NCBI GenBank assembly: GCA_009193035.1
Contig: SWDT01000004.1
Span: forward strand, 248,001-312,000
DNA from: Halicephalobus mephisto
Lineage: Eukaryota > Nematoda > Chromadorea > Rhabditida > Panagrolaimidae
DNA length: 64,000 nucleotides
Direction of reading: 5' to 3'
A program made the translations under genes and the position numbers. Under the pieces are notes generated by a model. It was not told where the DNA came from. It saw nothing but the letters and a program-made list of their open reading frames with translations, and made no database searches. Below, piece after piece: positions 11,230 through 22,688 of the stretch (its first letter is position 1; the number at the start of each line of letters is the position of its first letter).

Positions 11230-11950
11230 TTATTTTTTGACAATGTCAAATGTCCAAGTATCCGACGTGAATCTAGTCCTGAAAAATAAAACTAGCATCT
11301 TCTAATTGAAATTTCGGATTCATTCACGTGGGCATTTTTCATCAACGAATTTTCGAATGTTAAAATTAAATAAAAAACGATATATATTTTTGGAATTTTT
11401 GAACTTCCACAAAAAAAATTTATAAAAATCGAAGTTTTAGAAATTATCAAAATTGAATAATAATTTTAAAAATTTTACAAAAACTATTATTTTTTATTTT
11501 TTATGAAATTAAAGATTTTCGAAATTTTACAAAAATGTTTATTTTTTATTTTTTATGAAATTAAAGATTTTCGAAATTTTACAAAAACTTTTATTTTTTA
11601 TTTTTTATTAAATTAAATATTTTAGAAATTTTGCAAAAACTTATTTTTTATTTTTTATGAAATTAAAGATTTTAGAAATTTTACAAAAACTTTAATTTTT
11701 TTTGTAATAGTATGATTTTTCTTCTGGAGCAACAAATTTAACAGAAGGCGAAATTTGCCTTGTATCAAATTTCTCCAAAAAAATTTCCGTGTTTTATTTA
11801 AAAAAAAAAGAAACAAAAGAATTTGGATCTGTTTTCATTTTTCCCGAAGAGAAAACTCACTTACCTGAAGTCCTTTTGTTTCTTCACTTGAGGCTCTCGA
11901 AAATCCAATTCTAATGGATGAGCGCCTTCAGAAGTCCTTTCATTCGTCAT
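11230..11950 (-). CDS. Candidate two-exon small gene or 5' part of a longer gene
   Basis: Minus exon 11950-11865 starts with ATG and reads MTNERTSEGAHPLELDFREP QVKKQKDF before a strong GTAAGT donor. A TTTATTTTTCAG acceptor at 11279 is in the matching phase and gives RTRFTSDTWTFDIVKK and a stop at 11230. The total is 44 codons plus stop. The first exon looks genuine (polar, mixed codon use, good donor). The second may be wrong, and the gene could continue to exons nearer 8 kb. No family was recognised. Confidence 0.35.
11395..11700. repeat. ~56-bp tandem repeat, about five copies
   Basis: Units of TTTTACAAAAACTTTTATTT followed by TTTTATGAAATTAAAGATTT repeat with minor variation. They lie within the putative intron of the minus-strand candidate at 11950. 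Confidence 0.8.
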
Positions 11951-12109
11951 TTTGCATTTTTTATGAAAACTTTCACTGACCAGAAATGGGAATTTTTTGT
12001 TTTCCTGACCGGAGGTGAAGCTCCTTGCCTCAGGGAATTTCCTTCATGGTTTTTTGGATAAGGTCATAGATCAGCTCACGAGGTTCTCGAAACGTCAAAA
12101 ATCTGTTTT

Positions 12110-12720
12110 TCTTTAAATTTCGAAATTATTTAAAAAATTATACTTTTTAGTCTCAAGTGGAAAATTCTAAAATTCGTGTTGGGATCATTTTAGTAAAGTT
12201 TTTAAAAATCTTTTTAATTTTTAGAATTATATTTAAAAATATTTCTTTAAATTTCGAAATTACTTAAAAAATTATACTTTTTGGTCTCAAGTGGAAAATT
12301 CTAAAATTCGTGTCGGGACCACTTTAATAAAGTTTTTTTGATTTTTAAAATTATAATTAAAAATATTTCTTTAAATTTCGAAATTATTTAAAAAATTATA
12401 TTTTTTAGTCTCAAGTGGAAAATTCTAAAATTCGTGTTGGGATCATTTTAGTAAAGTTTTTAAAAATCTTTTTGATTTTTAAAATTATATTTAAAAATAT
12501 TTCTTTAAATCTCGAAATTATTTAAAAAATTATACTTTTTAGTCTCAAGTGGAAAACTCTAAAATTCGTGTCGGGACCATTTTTATAGAATTTTATAAAA
12601 ATTTCGATTTTTTATTAATATGGTTTAAAATATCTTGAATTTCTTAAAATTCTACAAACATCGAATTTCCACAATCTTTGGTTTTAACTGGAAAATTTGA
12701 AAATTCGTGTTAGAACAATT
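12110..12720. repeat. ~127-bp tandem repeat, four to five copies
   Basis: Each unit contains TTAAATTTCGAAATTATTTA, then TTTTTAGTCTCAAGTGGAAA and AAAATTCGTGTTGGGATCAT. Units restart near 12111, 12241, 12367 and 12501. The last is diverged. The unit carries the CGTGTCGGGACC-type core. Confidence 0.85.
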
Positions 12721-12779
12721 CTTGTGGGATTTTGTCATAAATTTATATTTTTATAAAGTACGTTTCTGAATTCCCCAGA

Positions 12780-13260
12780 TGAGCTTGGGTTTTTTAAAAA
12801 CTGGATAAACACGAAATTTCGTAATTTTTAGTCATAAGTAAAAAACTTTGAAATTTTTTTGAAATAATTTTTTAAGGATTTTTATTTTTTTTTAAATTTA
12901 ATAAACACGAAATTTCGCAATTTTTGGTTTTAAGTGGAAAACTTTGAAATTTTTTGAAACAATTTTATAAAAATTTATTTTTTTTTTAAATTTAATAAAC
13001 ACGAAATTTCGCAATTTTTCGTCTTAAGTGGAAAACTTTGAAATTTTTTGAAATAATTTTTTAAGGATTTTTATTTTTTTTCATTATTTTTTTTTAAATT
13101 TAATAAACACGAAATTTCGCAATTTTTGGTCCTAAGTGGAAAACTTTGAAATTTTTTGAAATAATTTTTTAAGAATTTTTATTTTTTTTCATTATTTTTT
13201 TTTAAATTTAATAAACACGAAATTTCGCAATTTTTCGTCTTAAGTGGAAAATTAAAAATT
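12780..13260. repeat. ~100-bp tandem repeat, five copies
   Basis: Each unit contains AATAAACACGAAATTTCGCA followed by TTTTTGGTCTTAAGTGGAAA. Spacing varies because of poly-T tracts. Confidence 0.85.
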
Positions 13261-14035
13261 TTTTCTGAATAATTTTTCCAAGATTCAGAATCAAATGTTT
13301 ACTTTTTACACATGTATGATTCAGAACCTAATAAATACTTTTGAGGTATTCACACTCACACAATTACTTAATTTTGTAATTTTTAGTCCCGAATGGAAAA
13401 TGTGGAAATTCTCGTCAAGACAATTTTTTAATTTCCAAATTTAAAATTTTTAATTTTTTTTTTAAATTATTTTTTTTTATTTTTTTAAAAATTATTTTTT
13501 TTTATTTTTTTAAATTTTTATTTTTTTTAAAAATTATTTTTTTTTATTTTTCTAAATTTTTATTTTTTTAGTAATTTAATTTTTTTCAAATAAAAAATTT
13601 TGAATTTTATTTAAATTTTACTTTTTTTATGTTTTTATTAGATGAAAAAAAATAATAAAAATTTTAAAAAAATTTATTAATTTTTTTATGCAATGTTTTC
13701 TGGAAAAACTGGCAATTGTCGGGACCAATATGTGGTCATTGCCCGTCAGCCATCCCCTCAGGCAATTTCATTTTTTGAATTTTTTTAAATAAAAATTAAA
13801 AAAACTAAATTTGAAAATTTTTCGTAAAAATTAATTTTTTTCAAGTTCTTTAACCTGTAATTTTATAAAACCGAAAATCTCAGGTAATTTATGCCCTGAG
13901 GGAATATTTGACATTTGACGAAACTCGTGCTTAATCCCGTGAAATTTTCCGTTTTTAAAAAATAAACTTTTATAAAAAGTAAAAATTTTTGAAATAAAAT
14001 AAATTTTATTAATTTTTGAAAAATGTTTAAATTTT
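13261..14035. other. Low-complexity DNA with short islands, no gene seen
   Basis: 13430-13690 is T/A low complexity. Short islands at 13700-13770 and 13870-13950 contain CCTCAGGCAATTT and GCCCTGAGGGAAT motifs like those seen at several other places in the window. No open frame or RNA gene is supported. Confidence 0.45.
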
Positions 14036-14039
14036 TAGA

Positions 14040-14370
14040 AAATTTTCAGACCTTAATGGACTTCTGGAGGTTCTTTAGAAAATTATAGAAATTTTCTAGA
14101 ACTTAATAGAGACTTCTGAAGTTTTCAGAGAATCTTATAGAAATTTTTGAAGTCTTCCAGAATCCAGTAGAGGTCTCTGAAATCCTCTTATAATCTTGTA
14201 TGAATTTTTGAAGTTTTCCAGAATCCAGTAGAGACTTCCGAAACCTGATAGAAATTCATAAAACCTTCTAGAATCCAGTAGAGGTCTCTGAAATCCTCTT
14301 AGAATCTTGTATGAATTTTTGAAGTTTTCCAGAATCCAATAGAAGCTTCTGAATTCCTTCGAGAATATTA
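14040..14370. repeat. ~55-110 bp degenerate tandem repeat
   Basis: Blocks of TTTTTGAAGTTTTCCAGAAT and CCAGTAGAGGTCTCTGAAAT repeat three to five times with small insertions and deletions, immediately upstream of the gene at 14577. Confidence 0.8.
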
Positions 14371-14576
14371 TGGAAATTTTTCAAAATTAATAAAAATCGA
14401 AAAAAATAGGGACTAAATGCCTCTGGGAAACATCTGTCGTAGGACCTTCGAGATGATATATAACTTGTTTCAAAAAATCGCTTTTATTAAAAATTTTTTT
14501 TGTGAAAATTTAAAAATTTTAAATTTCGTGTTTAAAAAATTTTGAAATTAATTTTTTTTAATTTTGGGATTTTAGA

Positions 14577-17500
14577 ATGGATTCGACGTCACTTCAGCAT
14601 TTACTGATCTTGTGCTGCTACGGAGGCGTCCCGTTCATCGACTACAATTCGGGCTCCGGCACGATCGACCACCGGTTCAGCCTCCCCCTCGATCCCACGG
14701 ATTGGATCGCTGTTGATTCTGCTGGTAAATTTCCTCGATTTTTTATTTTTTAATGAACAATTTTTAAATTTAATCAAAATTAAAAATTTTAAAACAATTT
14801 TTTTGAATCTTAAGTGGAAAGTTTTTCAGATCTCGAATGGAAATTTTTGGATTTTGAATGGAAAATTTTTTTTCTTAAAACGAAAATTTTTTGGATCTCG
14901 AATGGAAATTACCAAATCTCAAAACGAAAATTTTTGGATCTTGAGTGGAAAATTTTTTCTTAAAGCGAAAATTTTTTGAATTTTGAGTGGAAAATTTTTT
15001 CCTTAAAACGAAAATTTTTGGATTTTGAATAGAAATTTTTATATTTTGTACAAAAAAATTTTTCCTTAAAACGAAAATCTGGTTGTTCATTTTCACTCTT
15101 TATTTTTGGGTTTTAATCTGTCTTATCAGTGCTCGTTGACGCTTTTTTGCTTTTTCTGATTGATTAATTTTTCTTTCAGGATCTTTATTGAACGACACTA
15201 TTCATCCGGAAATTTTGAAACAGAATCCGAATTTGGCGAATCTGATTCCTTCGAACACGTCTTTGGATCAATGTGATCTGTATAATCTGACCTTCAGTTC
15301 ATCAGCGGATGAACGGCTTTTCGAACTCGGACACGGACATCTTTCTTGTCGGTGAGACTTTTTTCAGATGTTTTGTGAAATTTTTGTTTTGAAAATTTAT
15401 ATTTTAATTTCAGAATTAGAACTCAAAAAAGTACTTATAATACCGTAATAAAACCTATGAATTCTGAATCTGAAATCAGAATCTGGAATTCTGAATAAAA
15501 CAATATTTGTATCTGAAACATTTCTGTTTTGAAAATTCGTATTTTAATTTCAGAATTAAAATTGAAAAAAGTATTTATAGTACTGTAGTAAAACTCCTAG
15601 ATTCTGAATCTAAAATCAAAAATAATCTTCAAAATCCAGGATTCTGAATAAAACAATATTTGTATCCGAAGTTTTTATATTTTAATTTTGAAGTTAAAAT
15701 TGAAAAAAGTACTTATAGTACTGTAATAAAACCCATGAATTCTGAATCTGAAATCAGAATCTGGAATTCTGAATAAAACAATATTTATATCTGAAGCATT
15801 TCTGTTTTGAAAATTCATATTTTAATTTCAGAATTAAAATTGAAAAAAGTACTTATAGTACTGTAGTAAAACCCATGAATTCTGAATCTAAAATCAAAAT
15901 CAAAAATAATCTTCAAAATCCAGGATTCTGAAAACTAACTTTGGATTTTAAAGATTTCTGAAATTTTATTTTAAAAAAAAATAAAAACTTATTTAAAATA
16001 ATTTTTCGCTTTTAATTTTTAAATTAAAGTTGCAAAAATCGAAAAATAAAAATTCGGAACAAAAAAATCCGATCACGTTTGGCAGATGTTTTGTGAAATT
16101 TTTGAAAACGGACGACTTGACTCAGGCCGGAGTTTCAAAAGCGGCCAATGAGGTCCATCCCTGCAGCTTTATAAACAATTTTAATTTGTTTTCAATATAT
16201 TTTTTAAAATTCGAATTTAAACTTTAAAATTTCTAAAAACGTATTTAAAATAAGTTAAAATTAAAATTTGAATTTTTAGGAAAATATTTAAAAAAAATTA
16301 ATTTTAATTTTAATTTGTTTTCAATATATTTTTAAAAATTCAAATTTAAAGTTTAATTTTCTTAAAATATATTTCTAAAAATTCAAATTTAAAGTTTAAA
16401 TTTTTTTCGAAAACTTCACAAAAAATTTAGAATATTCTGAAATTTTCTAAAATCTTATGGAAGTTTCGAAATTTTAAAACTTTAAAAATATTTAGAATTA
16501 GAAATTTAAAAATATTTAGAATTAGAAATTTTAAAATATTTAGAATTAGAAATTTTGAAATGTTTAGAATTAGAAATTTTGAAATGTTTAAAATAAGAAA
16601 TCTAAAAATATTTAAAATTAGAAATTTAAAAATGTTAAAAATTAGAAATTTTAAAATATTTAAAATAAAAAATCTAAAAATGTTTAAAATTAGAAATTTT
16701 AAAATGTTTAGAATTGGAAATTTTTTAATCTTATAAAATTCGTAGATTTCTTACAATGTAAGATTGTTTGCTTTCAGTTGCCCTCTAAGCCGGACCGGAG
16801 TTGCTTGTCATATTCGGAAATCTGAATCTTCGTCCTTCGTCCGGGTCCAGGAGATGTCGGGAGATCCGTTTTCGGCTTACATCGTCGTTTCGTTATTTTT
16901 CGCGATTATTATGATTGCAGTTTTTATGGTTGGTTTTTTAATTTAAAAAATTTTTAAATTATGTTTTTCCTCAAAAACCAGATGTAATCCTGAAAGTCAA
17001 CAGGGTTCCTCTAAAGCTCTGAAGTAAAGCAGACTCACGTTTCTCTTTCGAAATCGCTAAAGAACAATTGGCTTCCAGGTTAGCGCAAAAATAGAAGCCA
17101 AACAAACCGAATTTTCCCGCGGACAAGTGTCGACAACCAGACTCAAGTGATCCGCTTCTGGAAAATTTGACAAAGGTCGTCAAGTCTGGATTCATTGACG
17201 TAATTCTGGAAAATCAAAATTACTTTTTTAATTTATTTAAATTTTTATTTTAAAAATAGAGTTAATTATTTTCGAAAATTTTCAACATTATTAATATTTT
17301 TAATTTTTTCGAAAATTTTTAATATTTTCGAAAATTTTAAATATTTTTAATAATTTTAATAATTTTAATATTTTTTAAAATTTTAAATTTTTTCGAAAAG
17401 TTTAAATATTATTAAATATTTTAAATATTTTTGAAAATTTTAATATTTTAAATATTTTTAATAATTTTAATAATTTTAATAATTTTAATATTTTTTAATA

Positions 17501-19334
17501 TTTTTTAATATTGTAATTTTTGACTTCAAAAGTAGAAGATGTTTTACCTCGTATACAGTAATCCAGAGGTTTTTAAATTTATCTAAGAAGAATATAGTTT
17601 TAAAATCACCACGTAGGCTCCTGCAATTTCTGAAAATTCGTGTTAAGACTATTTTTGAGTGAAAGTAATTTTTAAAATACTATAATTATAATTAAATTTT
17701 TGTAAAATAATAAAACTTAAATTTTATAACTTCTGGTCTCGACTGGAAAGTTCGGAAAATTCTTATTAGGATTATTTTTAAATGAAAGTAATTTTTAAAA
17801 TACTATAATTATAATTAAATTTTTACAAAATAACAAGACTTAAATTTTATAACTTCTGGTCTCGACTGGAAAATTTGAAAAATCCTTGTTGAAATTATTT
17901 TTGAGTGAAAGTAATTTTTAAAATACTATAATTATAATTAAATTTTTACAAAATAACAAGACTTAAATTTTATAACTTTTGGTCTCGATCGGAAAATTTG
18001 AAAAATTCTTGTTGAAGTTATTTTTAAATGAAATTAATTTTTAAAATACTAATTATAATTAAGTTTTTACAAAATAACAAAACTTAAATTTTATAACTTT
18101 TGGTCTCGACTGGAAAGTTTGAAAAATCCGTGTTGAAGTTATTTTTGGGTAAAAGTAATTTTTTATTTCCATAACATGATAAATGATCTATTTTTGGACA
18201 AACTTAACAAAGGTCGTCGTCTGGATTGCACACCTGGATTCATTGACGTAATTTTGGAAAATCCAAATTATTTTTTTTTAAATTTATTTATTTAGATTTT
18301 TGTTTTAAAAATAGAGTTAGCTATTTCCGGAAATTTTTTATTTTTATTGTAATTTCGATATATAATTTTCGACTTTAAAAATAAAAAATCTTTTATTTTG
18401 TATACCGTAATCCCGAAATTTTAAAACTTTTGATCGTTTGTAACTGAATTTCTGAAGTTTCCATGGGTCATTTTCTGAGATCCCTAAGCTCCCCTGAGGC
18501 GGATTTTTGAATCCCTAGGCTTACTGTAGGTGCATTTTTGAAATTTTTATGAGCAATTTCCTGAATCTTCCAGAAGTCCCCAGGCTGTCTAGAAGTGGCT
18601 TCCTAAGCCTTCTAGAAGTAAATTTCCAAACTTGTTCAATCTGAACTCTTGGGCTTACTGTAGATGAACTTCTGGAGCTTCCGAAAGCGGTACCTTAGGC
18701 CTCTGGAACCCCTAGAAGTGGCTTCCTAAGCCTTCTAGAAGTAATTTCCAAACTTCTTCAATCTGAACTCTTGGGCTTACTGTAGATGCATTTTCGAAGT
18801 CTTTATAAATAACCTCCTTGATGTGGACTTCCTCCAACGATGGGGTAGAAATAATTAAATTGTTAGATCGTGGTTAATGGTTCCTGATCCGCGTGTAGGT
18901 GAGCAATATGTAAAACAACTTTATAGAACCGGAAACACGAGATACAAAACAACTTTTACAAAATCATTAGGTAATTTTAAATTTCCCCCAACACGTGACT
19001 GTAAACTTTTCGTTGGTCCTCAGGGTATTTCGCTTCGGGACCAACGCTGTGCCGTTTGTGCTCAAATAGATAGTGCCCGATCCAGCATAAATATATTCTT
19101 TATCCAACGATGTCCATTATATAAATAAAAAAATTACAAAAAATTTAAAAAATAATAGGAACCTTTATCGTCCTAGCAGGGACTTTCGCGGCGGGAGTTC
19201 TCATTCTTTTCTACCTCATTCATAAACCTCCTGAAGCTCCCAACCCTGTAAACAAACCCCTAAACCCTTCCGCAAACAAACCCCCGAGCCCCATTGCGAC
19301 TGACCACCTTAGAAAATTTTTTAAATTTCTTTAA
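14577..19334 (+). CDS. Small membrane protein with EGF-like Cys motif
   Basis: Proposed exons are 14577-14724, 15180-15351, 16778-16932 and 19159-19334, all in matching phase (about 216 aa). The ATG follows a GGGATTTTAG acceptor-like site. The ectodomain has NLTF and NDT glycosylation sites and a C-x-C-x5-G-x2-C motif (CRCPLSRTGVAC) like the end of an EGF module. Then comes YIVVSLFFAIIMIAVFM, a clear membrane span. If exon 3 is not spliced, translation stops at 16946 just after this span (162 aa). If it is spliced, a second hydrophobic stretch (AAGVLILFYLI) and a proline-rich tail follow. A second acceptor 21 nt into exon 4 (at 19180) is also in phase. The two hydrophobic stretches abut, so alternative 3' ends are likely. 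No family was recognised. Confidence 0.6.
15360..15955. repeat. ~140-bp tandem repeat, four copies, intronic
   Basis: Units contain AATTTCAGAATTAAAATTGA, AAAAAGTACTTATAGTACTG and GAATTCTGAATCTGAAATCA. They fill the start of intron 2 of the membrane-protein gene. An inverted copy lies at about 30755-30912. Confidence 0.88.
16440..16735. repeat. ~22-bp tandem repeat (AAATATTTAGAATTAGAAAT)
   Basis: About twelve degenerate units end just before the acceptor of exon 3 of the membrane-protein gene. Confidence 0.8.
17165..18420. repeat. Intronic duplication flanking a ~118-bp tandem array
   Basis: The segment beginning GACAAAGGTCGTC and ending GATTCATTGACGTAATT occurs at ~17168 and again at ~18207, each followed by similar TTTATTTAAATTTTTATTTT sequence. 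Between them (17620-18165) five units of ~118 bp carry TTTTGGTCTCGACTGGAAAG and AATACTATAATTATAATTAA. All of this lies inside the last intron of the membrane-protein gene. Confidence 0.8.
18560..18800. repeat. ~125-bp repeat, two copies
   Basis: CTAGAAGTGGCTTCCTAAGC followed by CAATCTGAACTCTTGGGCTT occurs at ~18589 and again at ~18714 with few differences. Confidence 0.85.
18850..19130. other. Intronic island with ORF and 9-bp hairpin
   Basis: Just upstream of the last exon of the membrane gene lies a ~270-bp segment of mixed composition. It contains an 83-codon plus frame (18877-19128) without recognisable domain and a perfect 9-bp stem (19011-19019 pairing with 19038-19046) around an 18-nt loop. 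It could be an extra exon, a structured RNA or the remnant of an inserted element. Confidence 0.35.
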
Positions 19335-21010
19335 TTATAAAATTTTAAAATTTTTAAATTTCTTTAATTTTTAAATTTTTTAAATTTCTATAATTTTTAA
19401 ATTTCTTTAATTTTTAAACTTTTTCATTTTTAAAATTTCTATAATTTTAAAATTTTTTAAATTTCTATAATTTTTAAATTTCTTTAATTTTTAAACTTTT
19501 TAATTTTTAAAATTTTAAAATTTCTTTAATTTTTTTATTTTAAAAATTTCCGGAATTTACAGTAATTTAAAATTTGTGAGTTTCTGGGATGTTTATCTGT
19601 CTAAGAATGAAAAAAGTAATTGACCCCTAATCTGTTGCGCAATTTAAAATTTGTTGATATAGTTTCGTTTTTTCAAATATTTTGTTTAAAATCGGATTTT
19701 TCTGACCGTTAATTTACCTTCGATGGGGGCGCCGCATCTGGTGCGGAAATTTAAAGTTAAAAGATTATCCGAATTTTGGCAAAGATAAACTAATTTTTAA
19801 GAATAATTTTTTTAATTTCAAATTTCCAAATTTTTAAAATTTTCGAACTTTTTAATTTTAAAATTTCCAAATTTTCGAACTTTTTAATTTTAAAATTTTT
19901 TAAATTTTCAAACTTTAATTTTTTTTAAATTTCTTTAATTTTTAAATTTTTTAAATTCTTTTTAAATTCTTTTTAAATTTCTTTAATTTTTTAAATTCTT
20001 TTTTAAATTTTTTAAATTTTGTGATTTTATTTTTATTGTGGAAGTTTTAATTAAATTTTGAAAAATTTTTTTGAATTTTAGAAATTATAAAAAATTTTTA
20101 TAGAATTTCGAACCTTTTAATAAAATTCTGGAAGATTTTTAAATTCTAAAAAATTTTAGGAATTTTTACAGAATTTTTAAAAATTATAAAAATATTCTAA
20201 AAAATTTGAATTTTTAAAAATTATAAAAATATTCTAAAAAATTTGAATTTTTAAAAATTCCAAAAATATTCTAAAAAATTTGAATTTTTAAAAATTCCAA
20301 AAATATTCTAAAAAATTTGAATTTTTTAAAAATTATAAAAATATTTTAAAATTTTCCGAATTTAGTATTGGACGAAATTCCGTTGCTAATTTCGCAACTC
20401 CCTCAGGCATGCTTTTACTTTTTGTTCGTTTTTTGGTTTCCAAAGTGTCCAGTGGCCAGTTCTTCCTCGGCTTCCGTCAATACGCCAAAGATGCAGAAAA
20501 AGCCAGTCTTTCCTCGTTGAATACGGCCAAAAACGAGAAAAGACAGCAAAGCAAACACGGCAGTTAAAAAATGCCGAGTAGTCTTGGGTCCAGTGCCCAC
20601 GGCGGTCTTTTCTTTTTTCCCGTTTTCTGGAGACTTGAGTGACTTTAGAAATTTTAAAATACTAATATTCCATGGAGATTTTTAAATTTAAATTTTTTTA
20701 TTCAAATTTTTAAATTTAAATTTTTTTTTGAAATTTTTTTATTCAAATTTTTGTTAAATTTTTATAAATTTAAATTTTTTTATTCAAATTTTTTAATTTA
20801 AATTTTTTAATTTCTATAAATTTAAATTTTTTAAAACATTTTTTTATTCAAATTTTTAAATTTCTATAAATTTAAATTTTTTTTAAAATTTTTTTATTTA
20901 AATTTTTTAAATTTTTAAAAATCTTTCATAATCTAATGGAAGCTTCTGAATTCTTCTGGACTTTTGCGAAAACTTTAAAAACCATTATTTTTTTGAAAAT
21001 TTTATGATTA
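19335..21010. other. Intergenic, mostly AT low complexity
   Basis: 19310-19530, 19790-20030 and 20650-20930 are TTTAAATTTCTTTAATTTTT-type low complexity. 20150-20340 has a ~50-bp repeat ending CTAAAAAATTTGAATTTTTA. A mixed island at 20395-20640 holds a 61-codon minus frame (20415-20600) with one hydrophobic segment (FLTAVFALLSFLVF). It is too weak to call a gene. Confidence 0.5.
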
Positions 21011-21014
21011 GCTT

Positions 21015-21540
21015 TGTTTTTAATTTCTACAGTAATTTCACTTTTCAAAAATTCTAAAAACCTCGTAATTTTAGAATTAAATTTATTTCTATCTTTTACA
21101 GTAATTTTACTTTTTAAAAAAATAAAAATTTTAAGTTTTTCTTCGAAAATTTCGGAGTTAAGTTTATTCCTATTTTTTACAGTAATTTTACTTTTTAAAA
21201 AAGTGAAAATTCCGGAATTAAGTTTATTCCTATTTTTTACAGTAATTTTACTTAAAAAAAGTGAAAATTTTAAAATTCTCTTCGAAAATTCCAGAATTAA
21301 GTTTATTTTTATTTTTTACAGTAATTTTACTTTAAAAAAGTAAAAATTTTTTCTTCGAAAATTCCGGAATTAAGTTTATTTTTATTTTTTACAGTAATTT
21401 TACTTTTTAAAAAAGTGAAAATTCCGGAGATAAGTTTGTTCCTGATTTTTACAGTAATTTTACTTAAAAAAAGTGAAAATTTTAAGTTTTTCTTCGAAAA
21501 TTCCGGAATTAAGTTTGTTCCTGATTTTTACAGTAATGCT
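21015..21540. repeat. ~60-75 bp tandem repeat, eight copies
   Basis: Units contain TTTTACAGTAATTTTACTTT, AAAAAGTGAAAATTCCGGAA and TTAAGTTTATTCCTATTTTT. Overlapping plus-strand frames at 21014-21673 are repeat by-products. After 21540 the sequence becomes non-repetitive to about 21900 without a supported gene. Confidence 0.85.
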
Positions 21541-21899
21541 GTTTCAAAACTGCGTAGGTTTTTTGAGAGTTTGTCATCGTCAAAAAGATTATCAGTGTTC
21601 TGTCAATATTCTTCATTTCGAGGACGCCCTGTATTACGCCATTCTCTGGTTATTTTACGTTTTTAAGCTTTAACGTCAACAAGGATCCGTTTCTGACTTA
21701 CAGAAGAAAAATTTTAACAACTTTTGGAAGATAAAGTTCCTCAAAATTTGCCCTTTTTATTGCAGAAATGGCCTTTTCGACACTCCTGCTTTTGTCTTTT
21801 TGGAAAAGTCGTAAAATCTAAGAATTGACTGGCTTATTTGTTCTCGACGATCATGTATATTATAAAAATCCAAAAACGCTCATTTTATGGAATTGTCTC

Positions 21900-22688
21900 A
21901 ACACGAATTTCTAAAATTAGAATCTTTAAAATTCCTAAATTAAAAAAAATAACTTTTTTAATTTCTTTAATTTCAAAAAAATAATTTTTTTAATTTTCTT
22001 TAATTTCAAAAAAAATAACTTTTTTAATTTCTTTAATTTCGAAAAAAATGATTTTTTTAATTTCTTTAATTTCAAAAAAAATGATTTTTTTAATTTTTTA
22101 ATTTCGAAAAAATTTTCTGATTTTGAAAATTTTGTAAAAGACCTTTGAAAATCTCCAGAAACTTTTAGAATTTTATTTTAGACACCAGAAGTCTCTACAG
22201 TATTCTAAAAACTTCGGATTTTGGAAGATTTTTAAATTTTTATTTTAAAAATGAAGAATTTTGAATTTCAGAAGATTTTTTAATTTTTATTTTAAAAATG
22301 GAGAATTTTGAATTTCAGAAGATTTTTTAATTTTTATTTTAGAAATGGAGAATTTTGAATTTTGGAAGATTTTAAAATTTTTATTTTTAAAATAAAAACT
22401 TTGAATTTCCGAAGATTTTTTAATTTTTATTTTTAAAATGGAAAATTTTAAAATTTTTATTTTAGAAATGGAGAATTTTGAAAATATTTTTCCTAAAAAT
22501 GGAGTTTTAAGTTTGGCACTTGACTGAAGCCAGGTCGAGATCGCGGCAACTGTCCCTCACCGCCAGTTGTCGTCTTTTATCTTTTGTTTTGTCTCATAGC
22601 CTTGGGCAATTTTGCGAAATTTTAAAATTCATTGATCGGATTTTAAAAAATTTAAATTTTAAAAATTATTTAATTTTAAAAATTTCAG
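21900..22688. repeat. AT repeats upstream of the 22.7-kb gene
   Basis: 21950-22110 repeats TTTTTTAATTTCTTTAATTTC-like units. 22200-22500 holds about six ~49-bp units containing GAATTTTGAATTTCAGAAGA and TTTTATTTTAAAAATGGAGA. An island at 22505-22620 has balanced composition and could be promoter DNA of the following gene. Confidence 0.75.

Noticed and set aside
21014..21673. Overlapping hydrophobic ORFs (109, 83 and 66 codons)
   Set aside because: They repeat with the ~60-75 bp DNA unit and have no start or splice context.
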